64,000 bases of DNA, from NCBI GenBank assembly GCA_030407005.1, contig JAUDYN010000001.1, positions 2,232,001 through 2,296,000 of the forward strand, read 5' to 3'. A program made the translations under genes and the position numbers. Source of the DNA: Desarmillaria ectypa (lineage: Eukaryota > Basidiomycota > Agaricomycetes > Agaricales > Physalacriaceae). This document shows positions 35,073 to 47,804 of this stretch, in pieces (position 1 is the stretch's first letter; every line of letters begins with the position of its first letter). The notes beneath the pieces are model-generated. The model was not told the origin of the DNA and did no database searches. It saw only the letters and a list, made by a program, of their open reading frames with translations.

Positions 35073-38000
35073 TCACCGCATCCCGCCCTCAACTGCTTTG
35101 TACACCTTCTCGTCTCTATCCCGCCGGCGACCTCGCTGCCAACCTATAACCGTTCCAATGACCGTCGCTACTGTTTGTGCACCATACTTCTCGAAAAGAA
35201 GAGAGGCAGCAATATTGGCAACCACTGCCATCAGTAGCACCATCCTGGCATGTGCAGGAAGCACCACCAGTGTCAACCAGTCCGTCAAGACAGCCGGTGG
35301 AAACAGCAAGACGAGTAAGTTAAACGAGGAGAGGACTCCTATAGCCAGCATCAAAAGAACTAGAGGGATATTATCAGGCGGCGTCACTCAGAAAGAATGT
35401 TACTAACCATTTGTCGACATAGCCTTTCTGTAAGGTGGGCCTATACTGAAAACAGCAGCTACCAGGATATATTGGAAACATGACACCAAAAACAAGACAG
35501 AGTTCTCGAAATTTCTTGACTCTAGCTGGTTGTTGTCCTGCGAAGGTTCATCCTCCCGGGGAGGTGTGTACCTGCCATATATTGAGTGTGGCTTGAATGA
35601 CAAGTCTGGACAAACCTCACCATTCCTGGCCACGAACCCACATATAAGCCCAGATTTGCACGACACATGTAATTACAATCTGCCCAATGATGCTACTTAA
35701 GACTTTTTTAGATACGAGGCTTGCTGTTGGCCGCTTCGGATGGATACGGGGATAGGGGAGAGTACGACCCACTGAAAAGAAGCCGTGAGAATGCATTAAT
35801 GGTCAGGGTTAGGAATGGAACTATACACACTTGTGACGGCAACGGGGATTATAATGAAGAGATCGATGTAAAGGAACTTGAGGACATCAGGACTACGATC
35901 CATATCAAAATTGGACACGCATACCTGAAAATCACCCAAAGATGACGCGAACGAGTATAGCAAGGTCACTGTAGTGAACTGGATCATTGAATACAATGCC
36001 CTATCTCTCGTTAGGCTTTCACTATATCCAAAGAAAAAAGTCCCTCACATGTATTTAAAGCAGCTGAAACTGGTAACAAGGGCGGCTCTACCCTCTTTGA
36101 TGAGCTCGATGACAAAGCCAATGTCCGGAGTGCTCGCGGTGAACGGTGCAGCCACGCTGGCTTCTGCCTCTGAAAGCGATATACCTACATCAGCTGCCTT
36201 CAAGGCAGCGCAGTCGTTGGCGCCGTCTCCACACATAAGCACAGTATACCCAAGCGCCTGCAGTCGCTCTACTACCTCGTTTTTCTCGTCTGGAGACATG
36301 CGTGCAAAGATCTGAGTCTTCACTAACATCTAAAGGATACGTTAGACGACTCGGTAAAATTTCGCAGACGGCCATTCACCCGCTGCAGCGTTTCAAGCGG
36401 CGCATAATTGATCATCCACCGGAAGACATCGCCCGTCACGACGAGTGCATAGTCATGATAGTCGATTTCAACCGCTTCAACGGTATGATGAGCGGGAGGA
36501 ACTAGGGGTTTCAAACTATACGAATCGAGCATCCAGGAAGGGTCATCCGTGCACGGCCATTCCAGTCTGGATTCCGGGGACGATGTGTTCCCTGCCAGGC
36601 TTCACATAAGCCCTAGTAAAGGAAAGGTTGACAGAATAATTACCTCGAACGAACACGGGATAAAAGATATGAGCAGCCTGATTGATCAGACCACATTCTC
36701 TAGCTACGCTGGCCGCAGTCAATGGGTTGTCTCCGGTGATCATGCGACACGCAAGATGCGCGGAGCGCAAGGCGTGGATTGCAGGACCAGTTCCAGGCTT
36801 AATCTTATTCTCGAATATGACCAAGCCAAGGAAATGAAGCCCGCTTTCTGCTTGTTCTCTGTGGATAGACACATTGGTTCAACATAAATACCGACACTGC
36901 AAGATCCTTACCGTTTCATTCTCTGGGCTTTCAACCAAGATAAACCCTCAATACTCTTGCCTGCTATGGCTATCACCCGGTAGCCATGTTTTGTGTAGTA
37001 TGATAGCATATCGTCATAATCTTCCGGAACTAGGACAGAGTGTTATAGCAATACAATCGCTTAATTGGGAGGAGAACGTACAAGAATCCTTGTCGCATAT
37101 ATCGCCCATAACTTCAGGTGCACCTTTGACATATATTTCCATGCTGTTGCTCTTGAGCCTCTTCACAATAACACTCATTCGTCGAAGAACGGAAACGAAT
37201 TCGAATGTTCTGATTACTCCCAATTCCAGAAAATGAGCATGCTAACGTTCATTTTCAGCTATATCGAACTCGTTCGAAAGCCAACTGACTGACCTTCGTG
37301 CCTCCTTTTAATGCGTCTTCCAATCGAAATTGGGCACTTCCCGGAGGGCGTACAACAATCTGAACCAGGGCAGCTTGCTCCATGATCGTGCCAGATTTTG
37401 ATTTAATAACGCCAGTACCCGAAACTCGTCCTTCTTCTAAAGTCCATTTAGTGAACGAGAACATCTTCATGTCGAGGGGATCGCCGAGAGGTTCATCATC
37501 TACCATCTTGAGCGAATGACAGGTCGCGAGAGCGTGCAAGAGCATAGCTTTGTCCTTCCCCAGTGGCATGTCATAGACATTGTCGAGCAGTTCACCGAAC
37601 CTTTGACTATTGCGGTCAAGGGCTCTTACACCCAGTATATCCAATCCGTCTTCGGTTAGTGTGCCTGTCTTGTCAAAACAGCAGATATTGACCTTCCCAC
37701 CAACGTTGACCCTACTTGGCGATATGCAATATATTCCTAGTTTTCGCAGTCTTCGAATGGCAAAACTAGTACCGATGGACAGCGTCGCAGGCAGGGCAGG
37801 CGGAACTACAACAGTAATGAGATCCAGGGCGCGTATGACGATGGTCTGCCATTTAAGCTGCGCCAAGTCAGTCCAACATGCACTGTAAATGTGAGATATG
37901 GTTCCTTACTCCAATCCTGATAAACTGTACCGCACTGGCACTGAATCCCAGAGCCGCAATCCCCGCTAAAACAAATATGAAGCGAACAGAGTCACGGTAG

Positions 38001-40320
38001 AGCTTGAATCCAATTGGCTTCGGAAAGAGCATGGAACGGATAAGTGCGCCCTTTGTGGTGTTGAAGCCTCGATTATGGTTATTGACTCAATCACAGAATA
38101 ACAGGCATGAGGTTCACCTGTCCTGGCGACCATGGCAAGCGCAGGTCTTCCTGGTCCTGCAACGGAACCTAGAGCACCACGAATTCTAACAACACGGGTT
38201 CCTCCATACATATAAGTCTTTGGATTCTCTGGTTGATTTTCTTTCCAATTCGAAAGATCCTCGTCTTTGACAGGTATTTTGCTGACTGGAACACTCTCGC
38301 CGGTAAGCATACTTTCGTTGACGATTGCATCGCCCGACAGAAGAAACATATCTGCCGGGATTATTGTGAAGTCAGAACTTGAGAGGTTGACAATGTCTCC
38401 GGGTACAAGGTTGCTTGAATCCCGCTCTGTCCCTTGATAGTGAGATAATTAATGTGGTATCCGAGAAAGGCATACTGATGACGTACAAACTCCATTGACC
38501 AGAGTATCCATCTTGCACGATAGTCGGGACATTTCTCGCATCCTTGCAATCGTCTGATATCGTTATTACTATCTTGCTCCAGATATAGGATGAGACAACA
38601 CGATACCTTCTTGGTCTCCATAAGCGTTGTTGTTACGCTCATGACGGAGATCAGGGCAATACAAAATGCATAATAGTAATAATCATCCAACGACCAAAGA
38701 ACAATACTAGCAATTTGGAAGACATAGAAGGGGTGAATCACCTTAAAAATGAACGTTAAATTGACGCAACTACAGATAGAGAGACAGACGTACTTCTTCC
38801 ACTAACAAAGCTAAGGTGGATTTACCTTCGATGTCGATGGCGTTGAGACCGAATAGCGCAAGGCGCTGTTTGCGGACGTCATCCTGTAGACCGTTCTGAA
38901 TAGACATAACTCCATCCAAATATAAATCCCGCCAATCTCTGTATAAACTTTCAGCAATTTATGCCTGATGAATATGGAGAGCAGACGACCTTACTACACC
39001 AAACAGTCCTGTTCTGGGGTCCAAAGCGAAACGCGAATAACGGTAATCCAAAACGGATAATTTGCGCAATAAACCGTCTTCCCCTGTGTCTGGTCTGTCG
39101 GCAGTCTTCAAAGACGGGTCTATTATAGATGTTGGGTCTAGGGGTGCTGAGAACACCGTGGACAGAGGATATGGGTATTTGATAGTGTGAATAGGGAAGA
39201 TAGCGATATCTCTATAGGCTGACTGACACTGAATTCACTACGGACCATAATGGCAAACGAATTGATAGCTTACCTCTACAACAACGAACCCGTTGCTCGC
39301 ATCAATGAATGCTTTCTCTTGTGCGCACCATCGCAGCCAAAGTACAGGAAACCAGTGACCTAAGAGACCTAGGAAATCAAGAGAGAGGACGCATCCTATT
39401 CGCCAGGCCCATTGACGCCAGGGAACCGTTTCATATCCAATTAAGCGTATAGTACTGTCTTCGTCAGGGATATGAATCGTCTGCCGGCTCGGCGGACCTG
39501 GCGGTGGAGGTTGGAGTAAAGCGAAAGGTATCTCCATATCAATTCGTGATTCACCAGCGAATATCTGATCCGAGGCGAGAAGGGGGAGACCTTGGGACAT
39601 ACCCGGCGATGGCGGTTCTGAATCGTAGTCCATACTTGCAGAAACCGAAATATTGTCAGGCAGAGTATTCGCAAAGGAGTCGTCGTCTGAGTCTTCCTCC
39701 CCTGAAGAGTATCCCCAACGCTCTTCTTCACCGTCTTCGGTGTCCACGGCGTAGTCAGAGCCTGCATCCGATTGCCTGCTGCGACGCGAACGTCTGCTCA
39801 GGGAATGTGAAGGCGCTCGGGAGAGAGCTGGACGCCGCGGTTGATCTGGTGACGAAGTTCGGCCAAAGAGGCTCGTAATGTTTTCGAAGACGCTCGGTTT
39901 AGGAGTAGGAGAAATCGCTCTCGCTCGATGGCCTTCCCACGACAGAGTGCTGCGATTGCCTTCGTCGGACCCGTCCTCTATGCTCTGTCGCGATGCCTCA
40001 CTGGCTCTTCGTGACATCTTCTGCCGGCCCGAGACTCGTGAGTCCTGACTGAGTCGACGACTGCGAGAGTATCCTTCGCTACTACGTCTACCATGCTCTA
40101 TATAAGGCATCCTTGACACGCTGCTTGGGTTGACAAAGTCGCTGTGGCCAGGACCAGAAAATATAGCACCTTCACCATCCTCGCCGTATATGGCACTGTG
40201 CTGGGAATCACGGCGGGCCCGTCTGCTGCTGGTCACGGCTTCCTCGATGTCGACAGTGGACGCTCCCTCGGTATAGTCATGGGACGAAGTGGCCTTTGAA
40301 GATTCTGCAACAGGCGTCAT
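35073..40320 (-). CDS. YPK9: P5B-type cation ATPase, YPK9/ATP13A2-like
   Basis: A very large multi-exon gene starts at ATG 40320 ([16 protein letters not shown]) with a long Ser/Arg/Glu-rich cytosolic N-terminus of about 260 residues. Then comes [20 protein letters not shown], the start of the P5-specific N-terminal membrane region. P-type signatures follow: [17 protein letters not shown] (actuator loop TGES), [18 protein letters not shown] (phosphorylated Asp), [17 protein letters not shown] (nucleotide site), [19 protein letters not shown], and [19 protein letters not shown] (hinge). The C-terminal exons carry paired membrane helices. [12 protein letters not shown] and the KGAPE context place it in P5B (vacuolar/lysosomal polyamine exporter type in human ATP13A2). 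Length should be near 1,400-1,500 residues. Confidence 0.92.
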
Positions 40321-40461
40321 TATGAAAAAGGCGTCAGAGCTGGTTGAGATGTGCAAGGACTCAAGGAGTCAATATAATCGGAGTTCCAATTGGTGTGCAA
40401 TGTTTACAAGTTAGATATTATCGGTCTATGACTACCGATACAAAAGATTGTCAATACCAAA

Positions 40462-43318
40462 TTATGCACTACTAGAAGACCGCCCGTCAATATCCATGGC
40501 CACACCAGCCTGAGGCCCTTTGGATTTCGAATACTCTTGATCAATTTCTCTCAGCAGCCGTAGGAATCGCTTGATGGGCTTTGCATTGTATTCCGGTTCA
40601 GTCTCGTCGTCCATCATTTTCTTCACGCGATCATCCTGAGAGCAGCTACCCCCAGGTCCGTAAAGCTCTAATAATTTGAGAGTTTCTGTACAATCCGACG
40701 CCCACTTCTCAGGTGATGGTTCTGGGTCCATTTGCAAAGCAACGATGATATGTTTCTGTGCAATTCCATTAGCTTCTTGCGAAATCAGCGGACTTCGCAC
40801 ATACTCTCTCAATCTTATATTGGTGCTTCGTGTTCTTGAAAGGTACCCGCTTACCTTCATAGCTGTCGAACAGCCGTTGCGCAAATCGGTACTGGTTCAA
40901 AACAGTAGCAATAGTCTGAGGTAAGGACCGCCACTGGAACATTGTCTTCCAGTCCTTGTCGTTCTGTAACAAAGGATCTACCCTCTTGCAGATCTTATCG
41001 AACACATCTACTGCTTCATCATCACTGTCGGGTGACTCGTAATCCCATTCACATCCGTATTTATCAGTTGGTGTCGCAAACATCGGATCTTTCTGGGTTG
41101 TCATATAGCTCTTCATCTTTTTCGGAGGAACACTTCCCACTGAAGGGTGGTAACTGTTAGGTCCAAATGGAGGCGGATGACCGAAAGACGGATGATAGCT
41201 GTTAGGGCCGTAAGGTGACGGTGCAGGAGGATGAGATGTTCTCTGACCGGGCGATATGGGGCGTGGCGGTGGATAAGATGATGTACTATGAGTTGATGTT
41301 GGAGGATATGATGATATGGGAGATGGGGGAGAGGGAGGGTATGTTGGTCTATGGGAAGGCGAAGGTGGCGGCGGTTGTGAGTGTCTGTAATCGCAATCGT
41401 AGTCACCAGCAGGAGAGTGGCGCCGTTTCTTCGAATATTCCGATTTTCTGCTGTAGTCTCCACTAGAACTACCGTAGGAGTGTGAAGAATGAGAAGACGA
41501 AGAAGGCAATGGGTAACGATGCTGGACCCGGTCATATTCATGCCGGTGCTCATAATCCCGTCGGTGGTCGTAAGAACGCCGCTGCAGCTCGTATTCCCTC
41601 CGTTGAGCAATTTCATGCTCTCGCCGCTGAACTAGTTCATGTTCTCTCTGTTGGACAAGACCAGGCTCTCGCCGCTGCGCCTGTTCAGGATCGGGAGATG
41701 GGCTCCTCAGTTCTCGAGGTATTAGAGGCTGTGGCGGTATTTGTCCAGGCATTGGGCCCTAAAGGATGTAAGCAGTATGCGTTGCAATGCAAGGAACGCA
41801 AACCTGTTCAACGACGATGTCTATAGTTCGCTGGTTCGTTATGCTCAGATTAGATGATATAGTCTCATCAACATTATCGGCAGACACGCGTAAGAAGAAC
41901 TGCCGATATCTTCCACGTAAGGTATACACCTTGGCAGGTCCTATAGCACAGCCCGTCAGATGATATACTGTAGTCAGAAACTGGTGGATCAAATACCATC
42001 GATTCTGGATGGGCTCGACTGGAGTTTGTCGCACTACGAACGACGCCAATGAATAAAGCTTCAAACTTACAATTTAGTACGACATACGATGTCCTTTGCA
42101 TCAGCCCAAAAGCCATCCTCCGGAGTATCGGCCATCTTCAAGGGTACCTTTACTTCAGCGAGCTGACGATCAACGATCCCACTCCGAATATCCGAGATCA
42201 GAAGCGTAACCATACGAGGCAGATTTCGATGAGCCTTTGAAGTGAGGTCTGTTACATACATCTTGTTATAGATCGGACGAAGACGTGTGACAATCGAAAC
42301 AAACCAGTGCTTGTAGAAGCCTCAGCAGCTGCCCTCTTTAAAGTTCCATTATGTTGGGCGTGAAGTGGAGAATGTGCAGGGGCGGAAGCAAGTGTGGCGT
42401 CACTGCCAGCTGGAGAACCTTGCTGAGCATTTACGAACTGGCCGAAGCCTAACGGGTCTTTGTCATAGTCTCTTCGGTAATGTGGTCTCGATGCACCAGA
42501 GAAAGATTGCCGGGAAGAGGTCAAAATCGGGGGCGCAGAAGGGCCTGAACTGAAATTCGGTGAGGTCGAATCCGCTGATGAAACAGCGTTTTGGGAGGGC
42601 GGCGTTGACGTCGAAGTTGTTGGAGTTCTATTTGTCTGGATGACTGATGATGTTGGTGATTTTGAGGTTGATTCTGTACTTTCTCCTGGACTAGATTGGG
42701 TATTAGGGGTGCTTTGGACAATTGCGCCTGATGCCAAATTCCTTTCTTTATAAGGAACAGCACGATAGATTGAAGAATAAGGGCCATTTCCTTGCTGCAT
42801 TGGCGGTGCGGTAGACGCTGTAGGATCATATGATTTGATTCGAAAACGTCCAACCTGGTCCGGATAGTTGTCACTGTGCTTAGTCTTCTTGCTTCGCGTC
42901 TTACGTTTAGGTACTTCTGGCTGAGTGACCACTTGACCTGGAAGAAATGATGTAGCGGGTCGTGATGCTTCCGTAGGTTCATATGTATTGATATTGGCAG
43001 GCGTTATTGTGGTGAATGCGACTGCCTGCCTGATTATCGGCCGTTCAGGAGGAGGAGGGGTATCATCATCAGGAAGTGGAGGGATTTCGAAGTCGCCGTC
43101 GTCAGAGGTCGGGCTGAAGGAACGTTTTTGCGTCTGCTAGAGGATAAGAGGACATCGTGATAAGAGACCAAGGCATACTTACGGGTCGTGGTGATGATTC
43201 CCTGCTGCTCCTGTAGGCAATGGAGTATTTTGAACAGCATAAAGCAGACCGCTTACGATGAATCGTCTTCCCTACGACGACCAAATCCAACATCGTTGAT
43301 GTTACTGGTCCTGGTCAT
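40462..43318 (-). CDS. Unrecognised large protein with Pro/Ser/Arg-rich regions
   Basis: I do not recognise this protein. ATG 43318 (MTRTSNINDVGFGRRED) leads into an acidic/Pro-rich segment (DFEIPPLPDDDTPPPPE) and a basic stretch (PKRKTRSKKTKHSD). An ordered domain follows, with WFVSIVTRLRPIYNKMYVTD, LPRMVTLLISDIRSGIVDRQ and KVYTLRGRYRQFFLRVSADN. Then comes a block rich in Glu, Arg, Gln and His (REHELVQRREHEIAQRREYE), a long Pro/Ser/Tyr-rich stretch, and a helical C-terminal region (VFDKICKRVDPLLQNDKDWK, KRFLRLLREIDQEYSKSK). The intron ending near 41757 (VVEQ|GPMPGQIPPQP) ties the two halves into one gene. An intron of about 80 nt near 42.33-42.41 kb is needed to reach the WFVSIV frame. Nuclear location is a guess from composition. 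Confidence 0.65.
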
Positions 43319-43542
43319 GGCTCTTCACAGCCCTACAGTGACAGATGAGTGTTACGGATGAAAGGGTCGAATCAGGGTCACACAGCTCCGGCAGCCTGCC
43401 GATTCACGTGGACGCGATTAGACGCGCCAATAATTACTCGAAGCACTAACAGAACTTGGCAATTTAGGAATAAATATCAAAAGAGAGTACATGCAGCTAC
43501 ACATTACACCCAGAAATGCATTGCAAAATGTCTACAGAACTT

Positions 43543-44732
43543 CTAAGCAGCTCCACTACCATACACCTGCTTCGCAGTGCCGAAAAATACGGCGTCGACA
43601 GCCTCTTGCTCAACACCCAACTCGGCTAACGATTCCCGGGAAATTGCATACCAATCCCCAGCACCAGTCAAGCTTTTTACACTAGTCAAGGAAGAACCAA
43701 AGATGATGCGTTGATACCCAAAGGCCTCCATAACCGGACCAACTATCAAGAGATTCAGCTTCAGGTCTAGAGCCTACGCAAGAAAAGGACGTACGATACA
43801 TCTTGATTCTGCGTTTCCATTCTTTTTTCATCTTGGAGTCGGTCGGTTCTTGCGGCGACAGAGCGGACGGGGTAGCAGGTATATGGCTGTCCCAGGTTGG
43901 AGGCAAGTATTTGATGAAGACCTGGGGAATAAGCGACAAGGCTGCGATCCTTGCTTGGAAGGCCTTGTATGTAGGATGGCTCATCAACTTCACAATTGGG
44001 AGATCAAGATTGTCTGGAGGCGGAAGTAAGTTTGCTGTCCATAGGTTAGCATGTAATAGACTGAACCGAATAATATTATACGTACAGAGAATGATAGGTG
44101 GTACCTCGGACAAGCCATCGATCGCCTTGGAAAGCAAGTCCTCCAAGTTCTCGAAAAGAGCATCGGTGAGAGGCGCCATTATAGCAATATCAACAGGTTT
44201 CCCCTGCTGCAGAGCCCATCTCAAACTCTCGACATCGTTGATCGTAGGCTTAGTGAAACTAGTATGAAGCGATACAGGCAGTGCAAATTGGGGCAGCGAA
44301 TGCTCGACCGAGTCTAGGCTGAAAGGAAAGGTGACGGTGACGATGGATGTAACTGATTTAGCAGATTCAGAGCTGGATTGAGTGATGAGACTGGGCACAA
44401 AGAAAGAAGCAGAATACGTACATATCGGCAGCGTTTTGAACCTGGCTTGGGGAAAGAGACAACACAATGCCAACTATCCGGCCGCCTAGAACCTCCCCTG
44501 CTTCAAACTTCCACTTGCTCAAATCAGCCGGACCATTAGCGACGGCAACTGCTGCATCTATCACGCTTTCGGGGTGCACCGTACTTGGACTGGGAGGTAA
44601 AGGAAATTTGTCGGATGTGCCAGAGTTCGGTGGCGTGAAGGCTGATAGAGGGAGTGTCGGGAGATTTTTGGGGCCTTTGCGACGGAGACCGACACCAGGT
44701 GAAGGTGGAATTGGTGGAAGAGCAGTGGCCAT
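43543..44732 (-). CDS. Amidohydrolase-related TIM-barrel protein, likely without the usual metal site
   Basis: ATG 44732 (MATALPPIPPSPGVGLRRK) begins a disordered N-terminus, followed by VLGGRIVGIVLSLSPSQVQNAA, SLRWALQQGKPVDIAIMAPL and the C-terminal block FGYQRIIFGSSLTSVKSL, then GTAKQVYG. The last part mimics the end of amidohydrolase_2 proteins, where FGSDWP and the closing N/G-A-x-x-x-YG are found. Here the metal-binding Asp of FGSDWP is Ser (IIFGSSLT), and no HxH motif is seen in the first exon. A catalytic role in the usual sense is therefore doubtful. The assignment rests on pattern similarity only. Confidence 0.55.
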
Positions 44733-45806
44733 GGCGAACTGAAAGGCAAGGAAAGGCAAGGGAACTGAAAGGGTAATGGTCAACGTTGAACGATGATGTA
44801 GTCACTTTCAACGGTTGCTACTCTCCCCTCCTGATGATCGATCATATTTTTAGAGGAGAACCGTCTTATTGGCACTGAGATGGCTACCGTTCAATTCCCC
44901 TTGTTCGACATGCAGACTTGGAATGTCGAGCTTATATCTCCAGGTACTCCAGAGAAACAGATTTATCATGTTTCCGCCGACTAGAACCCGACTATTATTT
45001 CAATATGAATCAGCTAGTCATCATTGCAACGATCATGATACGCATGCTGCAGACCCTTAAAGGTTCAAAACCGCATGCAAGTCTTCTAGGTTCACACTTG
45101 GCGATGCTGTAGGAGAATCTTTGATAGTACCTCGATTGTGCTGATTATGATCAATTTACCTCAGATTTTACTGTGTATGCAAGAGCCCCCTTCGCATCCA
45201 GTTTGTATATTTTCCGAAGCGGGCTATCAGCCGGTCTTGGTGAAAGTGTATTGAACGCGCACCAGCATGTAAACGATGCCTAACATTAGCCGGGTGTACT
45301 GTTTTCCCGCCAACTTGTACTATCACACACGCTACGTAGCGATGTCCGTCGTTGCATGCTGAATTCCGCGGGTACCTCAGTTCCCAGTCGTATCCAGTCG
45401 ACTGGAAATTCGTCAAACGTATCACCGTTCCTTTTGCAATTTTTGACAACGCGATTGTCCTTGATCTTTATCTGGTGCTTGCAAAGCGATCCCACCTTCC
45501 AGCACCGTGGACTTATAGGCTAGGGACAAGCAGCTGCGGTTTGAATATTTAGCATGTGCACCTACACCCCATGACGAGTACCTTGATAAAATTCCAACCC
45601 GTACGTTTACAACAAGCCCTAGTACCTTTGTTTCTGATCTATCAATTCGCAGTCCATCAACCTATCAGCTGATCCGGAATACCAGTGTCGACTCCGTCTT
45701 CTGAAGTTCAATAATAAGTTATTCATCACTCAATAGGGAGTGACACGAAGATAGACTTGTACCAGTATCCGGATGATAGACGGATGCGGCCCATCTTCGG
45801 GTCCAG
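44733..45806. other. Intergenic region, 1.07 kb
   Basis: It contains the promoter of the amidohydrolase-like gene at its left end. Short open frames on both strands (for example 45168-45449 minus) show no recognisable protein. No repeats noticed. Confidence 0.5.
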
Positions 45807-46697
45807 TCACTCTGTTGGTAACAAACATGAATCGTGGTGAACTTCAACCTTCATGTATAAACGTACCAAATGACCATTTCCATCCATCTCTTCTGCCAGG
45901 AATTTATCAAACGTCTCAAGCGCGTTCCTGCGTTCTTCGTTGCGTCCTTGTTCACGGCCTTCGTGCAGGCCTTCGCGTCTACCTATCCGAATACCCTCTT
46001 TCATTGCCGAAGCCTTCGCTTCTCTGATGCTCTCCGCATATCCAGCATTCCAGAGCTTGTTTTTCTCTTCACCCAACCATTTCATCATACCGATCTTCAC
46101 TCCTTCCTCCCAACCATTTCTCCTTGCTTCAAGGCTGCTCAGCGCCGTTTGCAATTCACGCGTTTCAGACCTGGCTTTCGAAGCAGAGCACTCGGCCTCA
46201 GCACACCGTTTCTCCAATTGAGTAATGTGCGCCTGAAGGCGTTTCAAAGCAGACTCGGAGTTTTCTAACTGCAACTTGTACCTTGCGGCGTCGGTTTGTG
46301 ATTCTATTGCACTCGTATCCGCTTTGCTTCGACCCTTCTCTGCTGAAGCGGTTTTCGTAAACCGTTCCTTGGCCAGGACCTCGGCATATTCGGCCCGAGC
46401 GACCGCTTCGTCTGCCCTGCGGGTCTCATGTTCTAGGCGATCAGCTGTAGCCTGAAGAGCGAATCCAAGATGCACAGTTATACGTTCCCGGTCGCCGTGG
46501 CCTATGGCGCAATCCTTACCCGAGGGATGTCTACGATGGCCCTTTGGGAATTTGCTGTGTAGATGGGAAGAGGGTGATCTGAGCGTGTCGTGCTCCAGAA
46601 ACCGAATCAGGACTGAAGGGGAATTGGGAGCATCCCGAATTAGGTCAATCATTTCTTCCGTGGGAAGGCTACCCACGCCATTGTCAGTACTTCGCAT
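45807..46697 (-). CDS. Coiled-coil protein of unknown function
   Basis: A single long open frame starts at ATG 46697 (MRSTDNGVGSLPTEEM) and gives about 296 residues. After a disordered N-terminus, residues about 75-270 are nearly all helix-forming with heptad-like spacing (ALQATADRLEHETRRADEAV, LQLENSESALKRLQAHITQL, AECSASKARSETRELQTALS). It ends with an Arg/Glu-rich helix (EGIRIGRREGLHEGREQGRN). Proteins like this occur as lineage-specific coiled-coil genes in Agaricomycetes, but I cannot name a family. An upstream non-ATG extension to 46724 crosses a possible splice acceptor (CACCAG), so a further 5' exon is possible. Confidence 0.6.
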   Translation of the reverse strand: MRSTDNGVGSLPTEEMIDLIRDAPNSPSVLIRFLEHDTLRSPSSHLHSKFPKGHRRHPSGKDCAIGHGDRERITVHLGFALQATADRLEHETRRADEAVARAEYAEVLAKERFTKTASAEKGRSKADTSAIESQTDAARYKLQLENSESALKRLQAHITQLEKRCAEAECSASKARSETRELQTALSSLEARRNGWEEGVKIGMMKWLGEEKNKLWNAGYAESIREAKASAMKEGIRIGRREGLHEGREQGRNEERRNALETFDKFLAEEMDGNGHLVRLYMKVEVHHDSCLLPTE

Positions 46698-47029
46698 GTC
46701 TGGTGGATGATAACTTGGACTCACTCCCTTTTGTCGTAGCTTGGAAACTGCATCGAGGCAGATCCCTGCGGGTCTATGAACTCAGTTGGCATGGCTGTCA
46801 TAAGACGAGAACAGTGGGCCTGCGCTCAACTTTTCACTGCCAGAAAGCAGGGCATGCAAATAACACGTGTGCGATGGTTATGACTCGGCTGCTCTGCTGC
46901 GGGAGAACCAGCACTGAATTCATACCGGACGCATTTCTCGTCCCTTGGAAGCCTGAAATGAAACTTAGTAGAGTTTCGAGCTACGACGAAGTTCCGTTTT
47001 CGGGAAGAGTCGCGGCACCCGGTCGATAA

Positions 47030-47276
47030 ATGGGCGAACCTGAGGTGCGTATTTCCTCAGTATCGTTCTTATCGGGCCGCAATGTAATATCCTTTTGGAA
47101 TGTGTAACTGTTTTCAGGAAAGGATTGCGAGAATCAAGGGGTCAATCTATTTTGCACGCAACGTCGACGAAGTCCAGGCTTTCCTCGAGGACTACGATGG
47201 GTCGCCAGAAGTTCAACTTGAAACGTACGCGAATCCATATTGGAACAGCAAAGACGTTCAGCGACCTGGGTACTAA
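47030..47276 (+). CDS. Candidate small gene of unknown function
   Basis: ATG 47030 gives MGEPE, then a clean intron (GTGCGT donor, TTTTCAG acceptor, phase 0), then about 53 codons (ERIARIKGSIYFARNVDEVQ, AFLEDYDGSPEVQLETYANP, YWNSKDVQRPGY) ending at TAA 47274-47276. The composition is that of an ordered protein and the splice signals are good, but the product is only about 58 residues and no family is recognised. It could be a broken remnant of a larger gene. Confidence 0.3.
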
Positions 47277-47711
47277 TGGTGAATGCACGAAGGCCAGCAG
47301 CACATGTAAGTCGGCGCAACCTTCAAATAAAAGCTGGATCTGATGGCGAACTCGGTAATCATTGTAATTCTAGTCCACGAGACCATATACAGCTGCAGTG
47401 CACATGCATTTACTCCCAGGGTCCATAATCAGTCAGATTTCACAGGGAAATTACACTGTCGGAAATGCAGTTAATCAATCAGACAACCATTCTTGGCGAT
47501 GTAACTCTGTTTTCCGACTTCCCCACATGATCGCAACATACCAAGTATATCTTTCGCAGATGATTCCGACCCATGATATTGACCCGTGGCCATTCGCTAT
47601 GTGCGCTGGATCAGTTCGTCTCTGATGCATACCAGCTTGCACATGCTTCAGTTTGCTGTGACACTGCCGGATAATCTATCCACAGGCGTTATATGGCCCA
47701 GTACTGTACTA

Positions 47712-47718
47712 TATAAAA
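47712..47718 (+). promoter_or_regulatory. TATA box of the lipase gene
   Basis: TATAAAA lies 93 bp before the lipase ATG (within ACTATATAAAAGTGGG). The spacing fits a short 5' leader. Confidence 0.6.
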
Positions 47719-47804
47719 GTGGGGTCTCAGTATATGGCGGCATAACACAACGCATTTTGCTTCGGGTGTCTGTTCTCCATTCCCTCGTTTGCGTTGGTGC
47801 CAAG

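Larger units (their letters stand above)
46698..47804. other. Intergenic region with one possible tiny gene
   Basis: Apart from the candidate at 47030-47276 and the TATA box at 47712, I see no supported gene in this 1.1 kb. An open frame at 46703-47029 (+) has poor composition and no match. Confidence 0.5.

Noticed and set aside
39504..39878. Plus-strand open frame opposite the ATPase N-terminus
   Set aside because: Overlaps the well-supported first exon of the P5B ATPase on the other strand; no family signal.
45870..46268. Plus-strand open frame of 132 codons
   Set aside because: Antisense to the coiled-coil gene, whose heptad-rich frame is far more protein-like.
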